DNA of 64,000 nucleotides from positions 227,405 through 291,404 of the forward strand of contig MNCI01007686.1 of the NCBI GenBank assembly GCA_015680685.1. The letters run 5' to 3'. Position numbers and translations under genes: made by a program. The first letter of the stretch is position 1. Each line of letters starts with the position of its first letter. Shown here piece by piece: positions 12,991 to 24,699 of this stretch. This DNA comes from Gnetum montanum. Taxonomy: Eukaryota > Streptophyta > Gnetopsida > Gnetales > Gnetaceae. The notes below the pieces were generated by a model. That model was not told the DNA's origin, did no database searches, and saw only the letters and a list, made by a program, of their open reading frames with translations.

Positions 12991-13000
12991 TTGTGGGGGG
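12986..13000 (+). promoter_or_regulatory. G-run motif 1 of element A
   Basis: TTTAGTTGTGGGGGG, nearly the same words as the true polypurine tract at 17916-17932. The same motif ends pol in B (33391) and C (53616) and lies at 47341-47356 (minus) in D. Confidence 0.6.
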
Positions 13001-14994
13001 TCACCCCCTCATTCTAATCTTCAAGATTCTTAAGTGCTTTTCATCCTTTTGTTTTGCAATTTTTTGTCATTTTCCTATTTCTTAATCCAAGTTTTCCTAT
13101 TTCTTCCAATTTTTTCTCTTTGTTGTTTTCATTTTCCTTATTATGTAATCTTGCTTGTGAATAAGATGATCATGTTGCCCAATGAGGTGAGGTTTTCTCT
13201 ATGTTGTCAAGTCATAAGGGATTGATTATTTAGACATTGAGACCACGACATCCATCCACCCATTCCATTGATAAAAGGTTCGTGCTATGGTCATAATGGT
13301 AATCATTTTCATCATCCAAACTAAAAATAACTTCATAATCATTTTGTTTGGACAAAAGAGTGCAAAACCAAGATGGAATGTAAAGGATGTGACATCAAGG
13401 GGAGTTCTGGATTCTCTTTGATCACTTCTGTATCTTCTATCATGTTGTTGAGGTTGTAACTATATCCTTGTAGATATAACAAAAAATGGAAGTAAGAAGA
13501 ACTTCAAATGGCATTGAATAAACTTCTACTAGTTCCATTGGAAATACATGTACCCATGCCTGAAGGTTGGTAGCTTCTCAAAATTCCAATATATATATAT
13601 ATATAATAAGTGTGCCCTAACAAAGCTTCACCCTTGGACAAAACGCCAAGTGATATTACTCCTTGCAAACTTGATAGTCTTATGGTTGTCCACTAATGTG
13701 ATGAAATAATGTGATGTCATTGCAATGTGGTGTGGACTTGGTTTGCATCTTGGACAAAAGGACTCATGATTATTTCACCATTAATAACACATAAGGTTTC
13801 ATTGTGACCATGGTGAGACACCTCATGTTCCAACTTCTGCAAATCTCTTCTATAGTCCATCCCATATTGTTGTCCAAATGATCATAACTTGTGGTTTTGT
13901 GTAACATAAAGTGATTATCTCAATTTTATGGTTTTAACATGTGTGTTTTATTTCACAAATATGCATTACATTCAATCCCTTTAGTGCCGATGGACATTAT
14001 AGGTGTGGTTACACAAGGGCATCATAGGCTAGAGCCTACTTTGGGAAGGATCCACTTGTGTCACTTTTGTGACTTGTACTTGTTTGACACAACCACATCA
14101 TTTTTCACCTTCCAAGAACTCAATGGTTACATTTTATTGTTTCCCTTATCATGTCCTTGATCTATCCTAGAACCTCGATTTCAATGCCTTTTTCTTGCTC
14201 TTTCTAGTGCTTTTCATGTCAATGACTTCACCTTCTCATACTTTTGGTGCCTCAAATTAGTTTTTCAGTTACCCCAAAATGATGGACTTAACTTCAAACC
14301 TTCCACCCAATCACAGAGCTTTAGTTTGCATGCTTAGTTTCCTGATTCAGTGAACATTTTTGGACCTTGACATCACATACCCAACATTAGGTCAGATGCA
14401 ACGTTGGGTAACTAATGTTAGGTCTCACAAAACTATATATATATGATCCCCGTAGTACTTGAAATTCATCTTCATCATTTGCTACTAGGTTATTTGTTCA
14501 AATTTCCTCTCGCAACTTAGAGCTCTACGCACTCATCTTCCACTTGTAATATTTAGCTCTCTACTGCTCCAATTTCTGTGCCATTTGCACCCATTTAAAC
14601 CTAAAGTGTTTAACTTAGTTGTGGGGGGTGCTTGCATGTGAATCTTGCACCAAATTGCTAAAATTTGCTATCACCTAGAAGGTCTCATAAGGGTAATAAT
14701 ATTAAAAACTTTAGGAGTTATAATGAAAAATCACTCATGTTAATGCCAGAAATCCAATTTTTCCAACCCATGGGTGCATAACCATCATTATAAGTTACAT
14801 ATAAGAAAAAAAGAGCTAATTACAAAGGGTCATAAAAGGAGATAGACACTTTTTGGGGATTTTTCTTGAAAATATTTCTAACTCTATGATCATATGCATT
14901 ATGAACTTAATGAACTGAGGTTACAAGTCAGGTATAAACTGATTTATGATAACAAATATAACCTTAGTAACACTTGACCTTTGCTTGATTGTAG
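13001..14994 (+). other. Inter-ORF region of element A
   Basis: Non-coding, T-rich at first, with an AT microsatellite near 13587. Blocks are shared with the same region of B (33410-35379) and C (53640-55784), for example GTGACATCAAGG-like and GGACCCACTTG-like words. It ends with an internal promoter candidate and a splice-acceptor-like sequence before ATGGCC. Confidence 0.6.
14370..14450 (+). promoter_or_regulatory. Putative internal promoter of element A
   Basis: CCAACATTAGG, CAACGTTGGG and CTAATGTTAGG words lie just before a TATA-like CTATATATATATG at 14433-14445. The same kind of word appears in the U3 of A's own LTRs (CCTAACGTCAGG, CCTAATGTTGGAG) ahead of TATAAATA. Promoter activity is inferred from this resemblance only. 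Confidence 0.5.
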
Positions 14995-17743
14995 ATGGCC
15001 CCAAAAAGATGTGCTTAAGGTGAACCCTCTCAAAGAGCTGTTAAGCATCCACAAGGTGGCCATGGTTAGCAAGGCAAACATGTATAACATGTAGAGTAGG
15101 AGGCCCAATCCTTCAGAATTCACCAAGAGGCTCCTACTACTAGGCAATCAGCCCAAGGGGAGGATATAGAACCACAAGCTTCTGAGTAGGGACAACATCT
15201 CACATTGCCTCCAAATTACCTTGCTACCACTTTAGAAATGTCCACATTAGCTTTGGTCATTGTGGAGATGAACTTTGGCCATTCATGGAGTTTTCTCTAG
15301 AAGCGGTTCGAACACAACTCAAGGCATCCCCATTATGGCCCATCCTGTCAAATAGTGACGAATGGTACCTGGGTGAAACTTATCAGTTTTGGCACAGTAA
15401 ATATGAGGGCAGCACCATTAATATCTATGGGATGATCATCCCTTATTCAATCAAAGTAATTACTGTGGCTCTCAACCAACCAAATGAAGGGGCTAAGGTT
15501 GCTTATCTATCAACCAGATCTAACCCTGAGACTAAGAAATTATGGTTGAGACGAGCATACGACAAGGCGGATAAAATGTACAATGAAATGACTCTTGAGG
15601 AGAGAAAATATTTTAAGATCGAGACTTACCACCTATTTCCCACAAAAGGGATTAATTGAATTTCAACTTATGTGGCTAGGGAAAGTATCATTCTAATGGG
15701 TAAATTTGCGGCCAACCTTCCCTAATTTTACTTCACTAAAATTCAAAGGTAGTTTGAAGAAATGAAGTTAGGGAGACCAACACTTTCATTTCCTTGCTTA
15801 ATTAAAAGGTTGTGCAAGCATGCTAGAATCCTAGGATATACTAATGATGTCCCTAGGAAGGCTCAAAACACCTCCTTGATTGAACTCCTAAAACTTGCAG
15901 CACTGAGAAAGGATCTTGGTAAAGAATAAGAAGTGAAGAAGGAGGTAGAGCAACAAACTGAAACACAACATGAGCCTAAGCAGCATCCATAGGCACAAGC
16001 TTTTCTATTTCCACCATTGTAAGACTATAGGCCCATGATAAGCCATTTATAGAAGATTTCTAAAGTAGTTAGTTGAGGAAGCAAGGACAAGTCCAACCTC
16101 TTCAAAGTCATGGATGATGTCGTAGAGCTCACAGTGTCAACTGACCCAACATGGGGGGAGATCTCACTGCAATCAGGAGGAGAAGGATCCTAATGGTCAT
16201 GAAAGATCTTTGGGAATGTTGCATCCTTCCAAGTAACATTGGAAACTAGAGAAGATACCATGATTGTCGTACTGCGACATATGGGTGCGGCAGGTGCAAT
16301 AGAAGTCATCACAGATCATATCAAAGAATCATTCATGGTGCTTGTTGTGTCCTCAATAGATCTACTAGGAGCCAAAGATGCATAAGCATTGGTCAGGACT
16401 TCAATAACTCCTGCGGTGCATGAGGATGTGCTTGATCAACTGCTACAGATAGGCCAAGTAATGACTACCTTGTTTGACATCTCTAGTGATGTCATTGTAG
16501 CCCAATCAGACCTCATCATCACAAAAGGAAAGTTGGTTATGGCAGAAATTAGGACAGAGCATGTGGACGTAGAAATACAAAGATTACAGGAAGAGCTAAT
16601 TACCTTGAGAGTCAAACAACAGGATCCCATCCATTTTGTTGTGCCAGACCAACTCGAACAATTCAATATGGAGTAGCTAAATAAGCTAACTGAGGAGAGA
16701 GTAGCCACTAAGCAAGAGAAAGAGAAGGCAATTTGAAATGCCTCTGTTGTTGATGAACAATCCCATGCATACAAAAAGACATTGACTGTCATACAGGAAG
16801 AGAATAAGCAGCTCACCGTAGAAAATTCTAGGTTGACCATCGTGGAGAAGCAAAAGAACATTCTAAAAGAAAGCGTCCATTAGTTAAGAGAACAACTAGT
16901 AAGGGTCAACCAAGATATGAATAAACTGGCTAGAGAGAATAGAATGCTCTTAATGAAGGAGGTCCGTGCTATTTGCCAAAAGTCAGCAATTAAAATTAGC
17001 ACATGGAAAAATGAGGCCAAAAAGCATGAAAAACTAAAGAAGAACTTCCACGATCGAGTTGGCATATATAAGTAGATCAATGAAATGGAAATCCAGCTGA
17101 CCAAAGCCCAGATCAGCTCCTTGTCAATCCAAAATCCTGAGTGGTAGCCCATCTTGGATAGCTATGTCTTGGTCTATCAAGTGAAAGTTCAGAACAAAGA
17201 CCTGTAGATAGAAGATATGAAAGAATACATGGAGTTGGCTAACCTTAGATATGCCAACCTTGCCATGTTAACAATAGGTCACCCCTAAAATGAGCTAGAA
17301 AAAAAATTGGCAACCACCTATGCATTATATGAGAAAGAGTTTGCAGATCGAAAGGATGTTTTATAGAAGCTACAAGTGGCAAACTCAAAATTAAAGGTGG
17401 TCAAAGCCAACTATCAAGGACAAAAAGATGTAGGCTCGAACCTAGCTCAAAGATTGACAAATTATCATGAACTCAAAGACAAAGCTAGGACCTTTAAGGA
17501 AGAATGATGACAATTCGTGACTTGGTACATAAAGGCAAATTAGATGTTTCTGCAACTGCCATGTCCTTAAGATGTACTGACGCCAGCACACATTAGCTTA
17601 ACAGCCTGGATGGCACATGACCGAAGGATAGAAGAGGAGAAGTTGCAAGCATTGCTCAATCGCTACAAATTTCAATAGCCTAGTGACAAAGGGAAGTAAT
17701 CAGTAGAAGAGCCACCACCTTCGAGCACCACATGAGCTTCCTA
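14995..17743 (+). pseudogene. Extra 3' ORF (coiled-coil protein), element A
   Basis: Begins ATGGCC right after a TTGATTGTAG acceptor-like sequence. Across broken frames it reads as a protein of about 900 residues. The first third has a globular block with TQLKASPLWPIL, DEWYLGETYQFW and PYSIKVITVALNQP near 15300-15490; the middle (16380-17500) is rich in Glu, Lys, Leu and Gln with heptad-like spacing, a strong coiled-coil pattern; the end has LRYANLAMLT, then LPCP and AHISLTAW near 17560-17610. The same order occurs in B and C. Function is unknown. The first block recalls the putative plant transposon protein domain found in many plant repeats, a weak similarity by eye. Confidence 0.72.
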
Positions 17744-17915
17744 GTTTTTTTTTTTGCTTTGTAACAATGTGTCCCATTTTTTTGTATTACACCATTGCGA
17801 CATGCAAAGAGTCAATTGGTTTGTTCATTGTTTAAGTTAGTCGATAATCCCATACATTTCCAATATCTTGTAAGGAATTTGTTCCTCATTTTGTTTAACT
17901 TGAGGATGAGTTTTC

Positions 17916-17932
17916 ATTCAGTTGTGGGGGTA
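17916..17932 (+). promoter_or_regulatory. Polypurine tract of element A
   Basis: CATTCAGTTGTGGGGGTA immediately before the 3' LTR, at the expected position of the plus-strand primer. Confidence 0.8.
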
Positions 17933-18752
17933 TGATGAGTCATCATCCTGTCAAGCCCTGACAACCTAATGTTGGAGCCAAGAAGAAACGTCAATTATCT
18001 AACATCACCTCATCTGGGTTTGCTTATAAATACAGCACTTGGGTGCTCGGATGAGACAGTATGTAGAATGTATGAAGTAGGGAAAAAGTTTTAGTTTTTA
18101 GTTTCTTTTCCTTAGAGATTGTTATTCCCAATGCATGCCCGTAGTGTGATGCTTGTAATTGTATGATACCTTTGTTCGAGTGTGATGTACTTGGACACGT
18201 TACATGACTGACAATAAAGATCAAGATTACTCCCATCATTGTAGCAACCACTTAGATTATTATTGCTTTTAATTATTAATTATTTACTCCTTTTGTTTAG
18301 TTAAATGTTTCCATTTATTGCTATTTACTATTCCTGTTATTAAGCGAAATGTGTACGCCTTAATCACGAGTGTTTAAGTGTAGATACTTGGTAATCTAGC
18401 AATGTACTTTTTGGCACACCCAATGACGTACGCGTGGCAATTCCAAAAGTATTCTCATGAAGTTCAAGACGTATACGAATGATTAAGGGCATATACCCAT
18501 CGCACGTAGGCTAGTTAGATTTCATTTCCTATTATCCATTAGCTTAATTAATTTAGCTTTTTATTATTATCAAGAGTAGTGTAGAATTAGAGACAACATC
18601 ATATGTCTCACTTTGAACTAAACCATATGTGACAAAGCTACCNTGTAATGATATAGATGCCACAACTAGTCCCATCCATGGAATTGGACCAGATCATGCG
18701 TGAACGCTTGTGATTCGTCTGGTTGAATGTAGAGGTACCTCATTGCTCATCA
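17933..18752 (+). repeat. 3' LTR of element A
   Basis: 820 bp, colinear with 9572-10449. An N near 18643 marks a short missing stretch relative to the 5' LTR, so the length difference is partly technical. Confidence 0.92.
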
Positions 18753-18757
18753 CTAAG

Positions 18758-20150
18758 AAAACACTTAACAATAGAGACATGCCACTCCACCCATGCCATT
18801 GCCATTAGCAACAACTACCATCGCTCAACAAATAGCAGCAACACAACCATGACTAGCACTGCAATGCAGACCGTAGCCCACTAGGGCCAGGAGCCTCAGT
18901 ACCGCCACACAATCGTCACCCAATGCCAATGATGCTAGAAGCCCCAACAACTAAGATTAACTTGGCAAAAAAGAAAACTGTGAATAGTAGTGTTGTTGCG
19001 TAATGCAACAGCTTGCGAGGACAGTAACCCTCGTGACCATGGTGGAGCCAAATGTTGAAAAACGTCGATCACAAAGCCTCATGTGCATTGCAGACAGAGT
19101 ACAAAGCACCAAACATCAGATGATGCACCGAAAAAGGAAAACATTGGTTGCGGGAAAATGGGACGACCAATGGCAACGTTGATGCTTGCCACAAAGCACA
19201 GAAGTGCCCAACAACGCGACACCGTAGCAAGAAAAGAGATCTGCAGCAAAAATAGCAAGTTAGTCGTTACCGCAGCGCATTTCAAACAATCTCAAACATT
19301 GGTATTAGATTAGTTATCTATTTGCACATTTCATGTTTTTGCCTTTAACAACAACAAATTTTTAATTACATCCCCTAGATATAGCTTATAGTTCAATATA
19401 TTCTATTGGAATCAAACTTGTCACTTGCAATTTTTATGCCAAGGCACTTACTAGTAAGCTAATAATAATAAGGAAGGTGCTTTACTTTAGTTTTTTGCTT
19501 TAAAAAAACATTAAAATTCACTCAACAAAATTTCTATTTTAGTTTTTTAAAAAAAAACAAGGCTAACAATTAACATTTCCAATACATTCACATCTTACTT
19601 GAATAACAAGGTGTTTTATTTTTTTTTAAAGCATCCTTACTTCCCCTTGATCCTTAACATTAAAATTCCCTTATAAATGTATGGGAAATCTTGTAGCAAG
19701 CTTTAGGTAACATCAAACACCGTCAATGATACGTGCCTTGCTAACTCTAAATGAACAGATTATTAACCAGGAAAACAATAAATGAACCAACCAATTCATA
19801 GACGAGCTCATTCAAGGTAGACCCAAGGAATATAAAATGTTCCCAGTTGCATTAATCCAACGCTACAATAAATAATGTGGGAGGCCGTTTCCTAAAGGTA
19901 GCAACCATGCAACAAAATGATGGCGCCTTGTGCCATTATTAGCAACAAATCTGCAAGAAAACAGAATAACCAGACCTGAATCCGACTAAACTTAGCGGAA
20001 TGAATGGCCCAGGTATCGCCCCCTCATTCTGCGCAACTTCCTCGCAAATTAATTAATTTAATGAATAACGGCCGGCCACAGCCACATGGCGCGCTATCAA
20101 TGGCCCCAGTCACGGAGCAGTAGAAATATCGACAGCGCATTGCGCATTTT
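18758..20150. other. Region between element A and the F-box gene
   Basis: 18758-19310 is relatively CpG-rich with no convincing domain; it may continue the sequence split by element A. 19320-19780 is AT-rich with T and A runs. 19780-20150 becomes less repetitive and may be upstream sequence of the F-box gene. I see no gene here. Confidence 0.4.
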
Positions 20151-20285
20151 ATGGTTTGGTTTCGCATTCTCCGCTGGAATTGNCGCTCCATTCCAAGTAT
20201 CTGCTCCAGATCCATTCCGTTGTTGTATGATTGCCATCTGCACACACAACACCATCATATATTAGCAAGGGTAATTGAATCATTA
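20150..20285 (-). other. Short block shared with element D (splice-acceptor-like, then ATGGCAATC)
   Basis: On the minus strand TGCTAAT, TTGTGTGTGCAG and then ATGGCAATCATACAACAAC (ATG at 20237). The same block, roughly 95 bases and similar at about four bases in five by eye, lies in element D at 45630-45735, where it occupies the extra-ORF start position. Either a remnant of a D-type element lies in the F-box gene's upstream region, or a host fragment was captured by D. An N at 20182 interrupts it. Confidence 0.55.
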
Positions 20286-20340
20286 AGTAAAGCATNACCA
20301 GGAGGCTTTGCTTTCTTCTCCGTTTTATGTTCCGTTGTTT

Positions 20341-20365
20341 GCTGCTGCTGCTGCTGCTGCTGCTG
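20341..20365. repeat. GCT trinucleotide microsatellite
   Basis: Eight GCT units upstream of the F-box coding start, possibly in its 5' leader. Confidence 0.95.
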
Positions 20366-21327
20366 TTCTGATCTAATTGCGTTGTTCCGGCACTTCAGTG
20401 TTGGTCAGGTTTGTGAACGTTGCTGTTGACATAGCATTTTCTCCTCTTTTGCTGCTCTTCTTGTGCTTGTTTTTGTAATTTTGCAGATGCAATGCTGTTT
20501 CTGGTTGCTTTTCCTCAGTTTTCTCGGCTTTGGATGCCGTGTTAGTTGTCTTTGATTGTGCTTTTTGCGAGTTGGAAGATCTTTGGAAGGAATTTGAAGT
20601 TTGAGACCTTTGACGAGTTTCGGCTGCTTTGAGAGGGTCGCGTAAAGGCTCAAATTGTTGCTTTTTTGCGTGATTTAGATGGTTTCGGTGTAGGCATGGC
20701 GTTTGGTTGCTTTTGCGCAAGATTTAGTCTGTGGAATCTGCAAATGGTGCAGAATTATGTTGTTTTACGTGTCATTGTTTTCGCTGGTTCTGACTTTGAA
20801 GGTTACTGAAACGAATGGGATATGGTTTGACTCTGAGTGCCTTAGGAAATCAGTTTTAGGTTCTGAAATCTCAGAAAGATGCCAGAGTTTTCCTTCTTCT
20901 TCTTCTTTTTTAAGTCACTGGAGTTAGAAATATCCCTTAAGGGCCGTAATTTGCTGCTTTTGATTATTTTTGAATTTAGGAAAGATATCTGAGAGTAGAA
21001 AGATTATATCTGTCTATTTGAGTAGTTTAGGCTGGGATATGCGCCGAAGAAGTAAAGATTTGTTGCTTTTGCACAACAATTACGCCGTAGAGACATGTTC
21101 AAGACGCAGAGATTTTTTGCGTAGATGTAAATTATTATTGATATGAAGAAAGCTTTGTTGATTTTGATATCTTTTTGATTAGCTGTAGCGACTAAACGTA
21201 GGGGAAAGAAAACTAAATAGTCTACATTTTCCCTTTTAAATGATTTTGTTCCTAAGATGATTTTTACGTTCAAGATTAGTCGAATGAACCAGATCTTTGG
21301 TCTGTTTTGCGCAGCAATTACGTCCGA

Positions 21328-23317
21328 ATGAGGATGATGACCAGGAATCGTACGCGGTCTACATGCCCCTCCGGCGCGTCGCTTAATAAACGCACAAGGT
21401 CGTCCGCTCGTTGCACGAGAAGACAAAAAGCCGCGGATTCTTACCCGGTTAAACGCATGGCGAGGCAAAACTTATCCCGTTGTCGAGATCTCGAAGATAA
21501 TGTCTCGAAGCAAAAGCAAAAGCTTCCGGTTTCAAGTCATAATAATGATTCTGGCATTTCCTTGCTGCCTTTTGATCTGTTGGTAAGTGACGCTTCGTTT
21601 TTGACTTATTTAGTTTGTCTTTTTGTCCGTGTTCCACTTCCGGCTTAAGATCTTTCAAATTACATGAATGTATGTACAGTTTCCTGGTAAGCCTAAGCAG
21701 TCCTAAAATTTAGTTTCAGATATAACATCCTTTGGCGGACGTTAATAAATCTCAGTTTCAGTTTCATATCTAGTGATGGTTGAAGTAGATTTTGAATGGC
21801 TGAATTTTCAAAAATCAGCCAGAGTGCAGCTGTAGTAAATCATTATTTGATATTGTTTTCACTATCCCGCATGATCACCAATTTGTTAACAGCCGGTACG
21901 GGGAACTCGTAGAGGCTGCGTTTCAGTCCTTCTAAGAATGTCAATAACTTATACTATTTCTTGATTTTGATAAACATGGATCGCTATTGTAATTTCACGA
22001 TGTCCTATGTCGATTTTCTTAGTAACATTGGCATTTAATCCCACCATTTTTAGATATTGATAGCCCATTGATAGGTATATTACTGGAGTGTTTTTACCTC
22101 TTTAGATCATTGCTTATTTGAAGCTTTTCCAATGTGTCTAGATGGTAAATAACTTGTTAGCTGCAAGAGATGGATTACTGCTGATTCCTTGACCGCATGT
22201 GATGGGTTACACCATTTTCCAATTTGTTTATGACCTTGTATTTAAGCCTGTCTTATTCGTCGGAGCCACCGTTCAATCCCCACTGAAAAACGCAATTTAC
22301 CATGTGTTTAAGGAGCATGTGATTGTGTACGGCGTTTTAAAAAAGTTACATGTTTCTTAATGATCATCACCCTGACGTGTAATGCTCATCTTCATCCTCT
22401 AAGGCTGGGCGCCTTAAACAAGGGAAAAAAAAAAACCTGTGTCTATTTTCTATAGATGTATATTGTTCCGTTTCTGGTATTAAGGAATATACCCGCGAAT
22501 GGCTATTTCTTGTTTCTTGTTATCTGTGGAATCATCAGGACATTTTTTACTGGCTGCAGAATTTTCATGCTTTATACAGCTATTAAAAATATATAACTTT
22601 TAAGGGCTTAACTTTTGCAGGTGCATATCGTATGTTGTCTTCCTCATCACGAAGTGAAACCCCTTTCTCGGGTGTCAAAGAAGTTCAGAGAAGCGGTAGG
22701 AATATCACATTTACAGGGAATTTAGAACGATAAATTTCTTCAGAGCTCTTTTTAATTTAATGAATCTACACGCAGGTATTTGAGGCTAAGAGAATGCACT
22801 TCGATTTTACTACCCCTAGCAGGGGACGCATGCGACATTCTCTGAATAAGAATATTCTTTCTCCGTCCAAAGGAATCTCATCCCTGCAGAGGGAGTAAGC
22901 TCTAAACCAACTATTTTTTATTTTAAAATCTTTAAACCTGCAATTTTTAAAGAATTAGTTTAAAACAAGTTTCCGTCAGTTAACGTTATCAGAGGTTTCT
23001 ATACATATAGTAATTTTCGAAAATTTTGGCGTTTTCTTTCTTATGGCAGAATTGCTGCGGAAATGCAAGTTGGAAATGTAGAGTGGCCTGTGACGCCCTG
23101 TGCTCCCAAAGCCAGGAAGGCTAGGGAAGGCCGCTTAAGTCCATCGGAAATCAAGGATTTAAGAGTAAAGCTCTTTTCAGCTCTGCGAATGCCTGAGTTG
23201 CAAGATGGAGCTAGAGGAGAAGCTATTCGTTTGCATTTTCCGGCGACCAACAGAGCTTTGTTCTTGAACGACGATTTTGTCGAGAAGCAGCCTACACAAA
23301 GCTGTATAGAACATTAG
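21328..23317 (+). CDS. F-box protein of the FBS/SKIP27 type, four coding exons
   Basis: Exons 21328-21582, 22621-22695, 22776-22894 and 23050-23317 join through GT-AG introns of 1038, 80 and 155 bp into an open frame of 238 codons. Residues 79-110 form a short F-box (LLPFDLLVHIV, then LSRVSKKFREA); residues 118-126 are HFDFTTPSR, which follows the F-box in plant FBS-like proteins; WPVTP is at 162-166. The first 55 residues are very basic and could direct the protein to the nucleus. F-box proteins bind SKP1 in SCF ubiquitin ligases; FBS-type members are short, stress-linked and lack a known substrate-binding repeat. ATG 21328 is the first in frame; codons 3 and 4 are also ATG. TTTTGCGCAG at 21313 could end a leader intron. 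All exons are clean of stops, unlike everything around them. Family assignment is by eye. Confidence 0.82.
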
Positions 23318-23536
23318 TTCCAATACAAATGGGGTTGCTCTCTGGATCAACATTTAGCCAGAGCGACGAGCTCTCGCAGAAGAATCTCACTTCTGTTGAG
23401 TTGTCTGCTCCCATTTTTGTACGGAGACGCAAGCTTGACGTTTCGCGGGATATTGATATACTAGTATTCTTGAGTAGGTCTGTTAGGACACTATGGGGAA
23501 GCCTTTTTTTGTGAAATTCTTTGGAAGTCGCTAGCC

Positions 23537-23542
23537 AATAAA
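23537..23542 (+). terminator. AATAAA poly(A) signal candidate of the F-box gene
   Basis: AATAAA 220 bp after the stop codon, followed by T- and GT-rich sequence. It gives a plausible 3' UTR length; no transcript evidence. Confidence 0.45.
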
Positions 23543-23559
23543 TGCAATCTGTCTTGTAA

Positions 23560-24690
23560 ACGGTGTCGATTATCAATCCAATCCCTGTCGCCCTTTTATA
23601 CATGAAATTTTGGAAGTGTTCAAGGGTCTGGCTGATTAATGGTAACTATCAAATTGTGGAATACTGACAAATTTATTTTACTCATAGATATGGTTTTACC
23701 TGGATTCACGTTAAGTAGATTTTCAAAATTTGTCCCTAACATGTAATCAAGAAGCATAAAAGATTATGTTGCTTGTATACCTACAAACAAGTCAAAGTAA
23801 CACTCAAAATGTGTTTCAGCCAAAGCCAAATAGGGGATTTCCTTTATGGATATTCGTCCTTTTGTAAGATAATGTTGAACACTACCTTCGATAAGAAGTA
23901 TGAGATGAGAGTATTAAAGTAAGGTTTTCTATCAATTTGACTGAACAAGATGAGGGAGCACTAAACGAATCAAATAAAAAGTGAAATTAAACTATGACAA
24001 TTAAAAATTTTTCTTCATTCTTTAATCACAAGTCAACAATTTTTGTAAGCTTAGGTAACATGGGGTGTTTGTACCTAGTTCCTTTGGGTACAAAGTATGT
24101 GAGCCAACCAACTCCTTAATTATCTCTTCATAAAATGCCTTCTTGTTATCCATTTTAAACTAAACAAGCCTCTTTATTCTTTTTATTAGTTGTAATGCAA
24201 AATTATATCATCCCTTCATAAAATGCGTACATGTTATCTATTTTAAACTAAACAAGCCTTTTTATTTTTATTAGTTAGAGTACAAAATTATAACTTTAAC
24301 TACATCATGTTCTTATTAGTAGTGTTGGGTCAAGTCACCTATTGATATGGTTGGTGTTATTATTTTGAGGAGGTAAGTCCTCCAATTTAGTTACTAATAC
24401 AATGTTATATCGACAAATAGGCTATGAGAAATCTTCAACCTTCTTAGTAGGTTTATATTTTACCCCTACGCTAGAAGTTCTACAAGTGCTCTTCCCCTCT
24501 TCTTTCCTACTATTTTTGAAAAACTTTCATTGATATGATACTACAACTAGTAAGTGAAAGCAATTGATGACTAGTATCTTAATTTCCTCTACCTCATAAT
24601 AGGAACCTAGCTAGTAGTAATCCATAATCAGTGTGGATCTTCTCCTCTTATCTTTATTCATTAAAAACAAAACTTTATTTGTAACTTTAT
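23560..24690. other. Intergenic AT-rich sequence downstream of the F-box gene
   Basis: No coding or RNA gene recognised. It contains the 88-bp tandem duplication listed separately. Confidence 0.5.
24126..24301. repeat. 88-bp tandem duplication
   Basis: CTTCATAAAATGC followed by TTGTTATC..TTTTAAACTAAACAAGCC-type sequence begins at 24126 and again at 24214, diverged. Confidence 0.8.
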
Positions 24691-24699
24691 AAGTGATGC

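Larger units (their letters stand above)
9572..18752 (+). mobile_element. Element A: complete but pol-less Ty3/gypsy derivative
   Basis: LTRs 9572-10449 and 17933-18752 both start TGATGAG and end CATCA, and a perfect 5-bp target duplication CTAAG sits at 9567-9571 and 18753-18757. Inside are a decayed tRNA-Asp primer site, gag, an inter-ORF region, a long coiled-coil extra ORF and a polypurine tract. Protease, RT, RNase H and integrase are absent: the proline-rich end of gag runs straight into the G-run that follows pol in elements B and C. If mobile in the past it depended on a helper's enzymes. Confidence 0.92.

Noticed and set aside
21307-21327. Extension of F-box exon 1 upstream to a TTG
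   Set aside because: Plants start at ATG; TTTTGCGCAG at 21304-21313 looks like a splice acceptor, and ATG 21328 gives a complete frame.
21449-21658. Minus-strand frame opposite F-box exon 1
   Set aside because: It is antisense to a spliced, conserved exon and has no recognisable domain.
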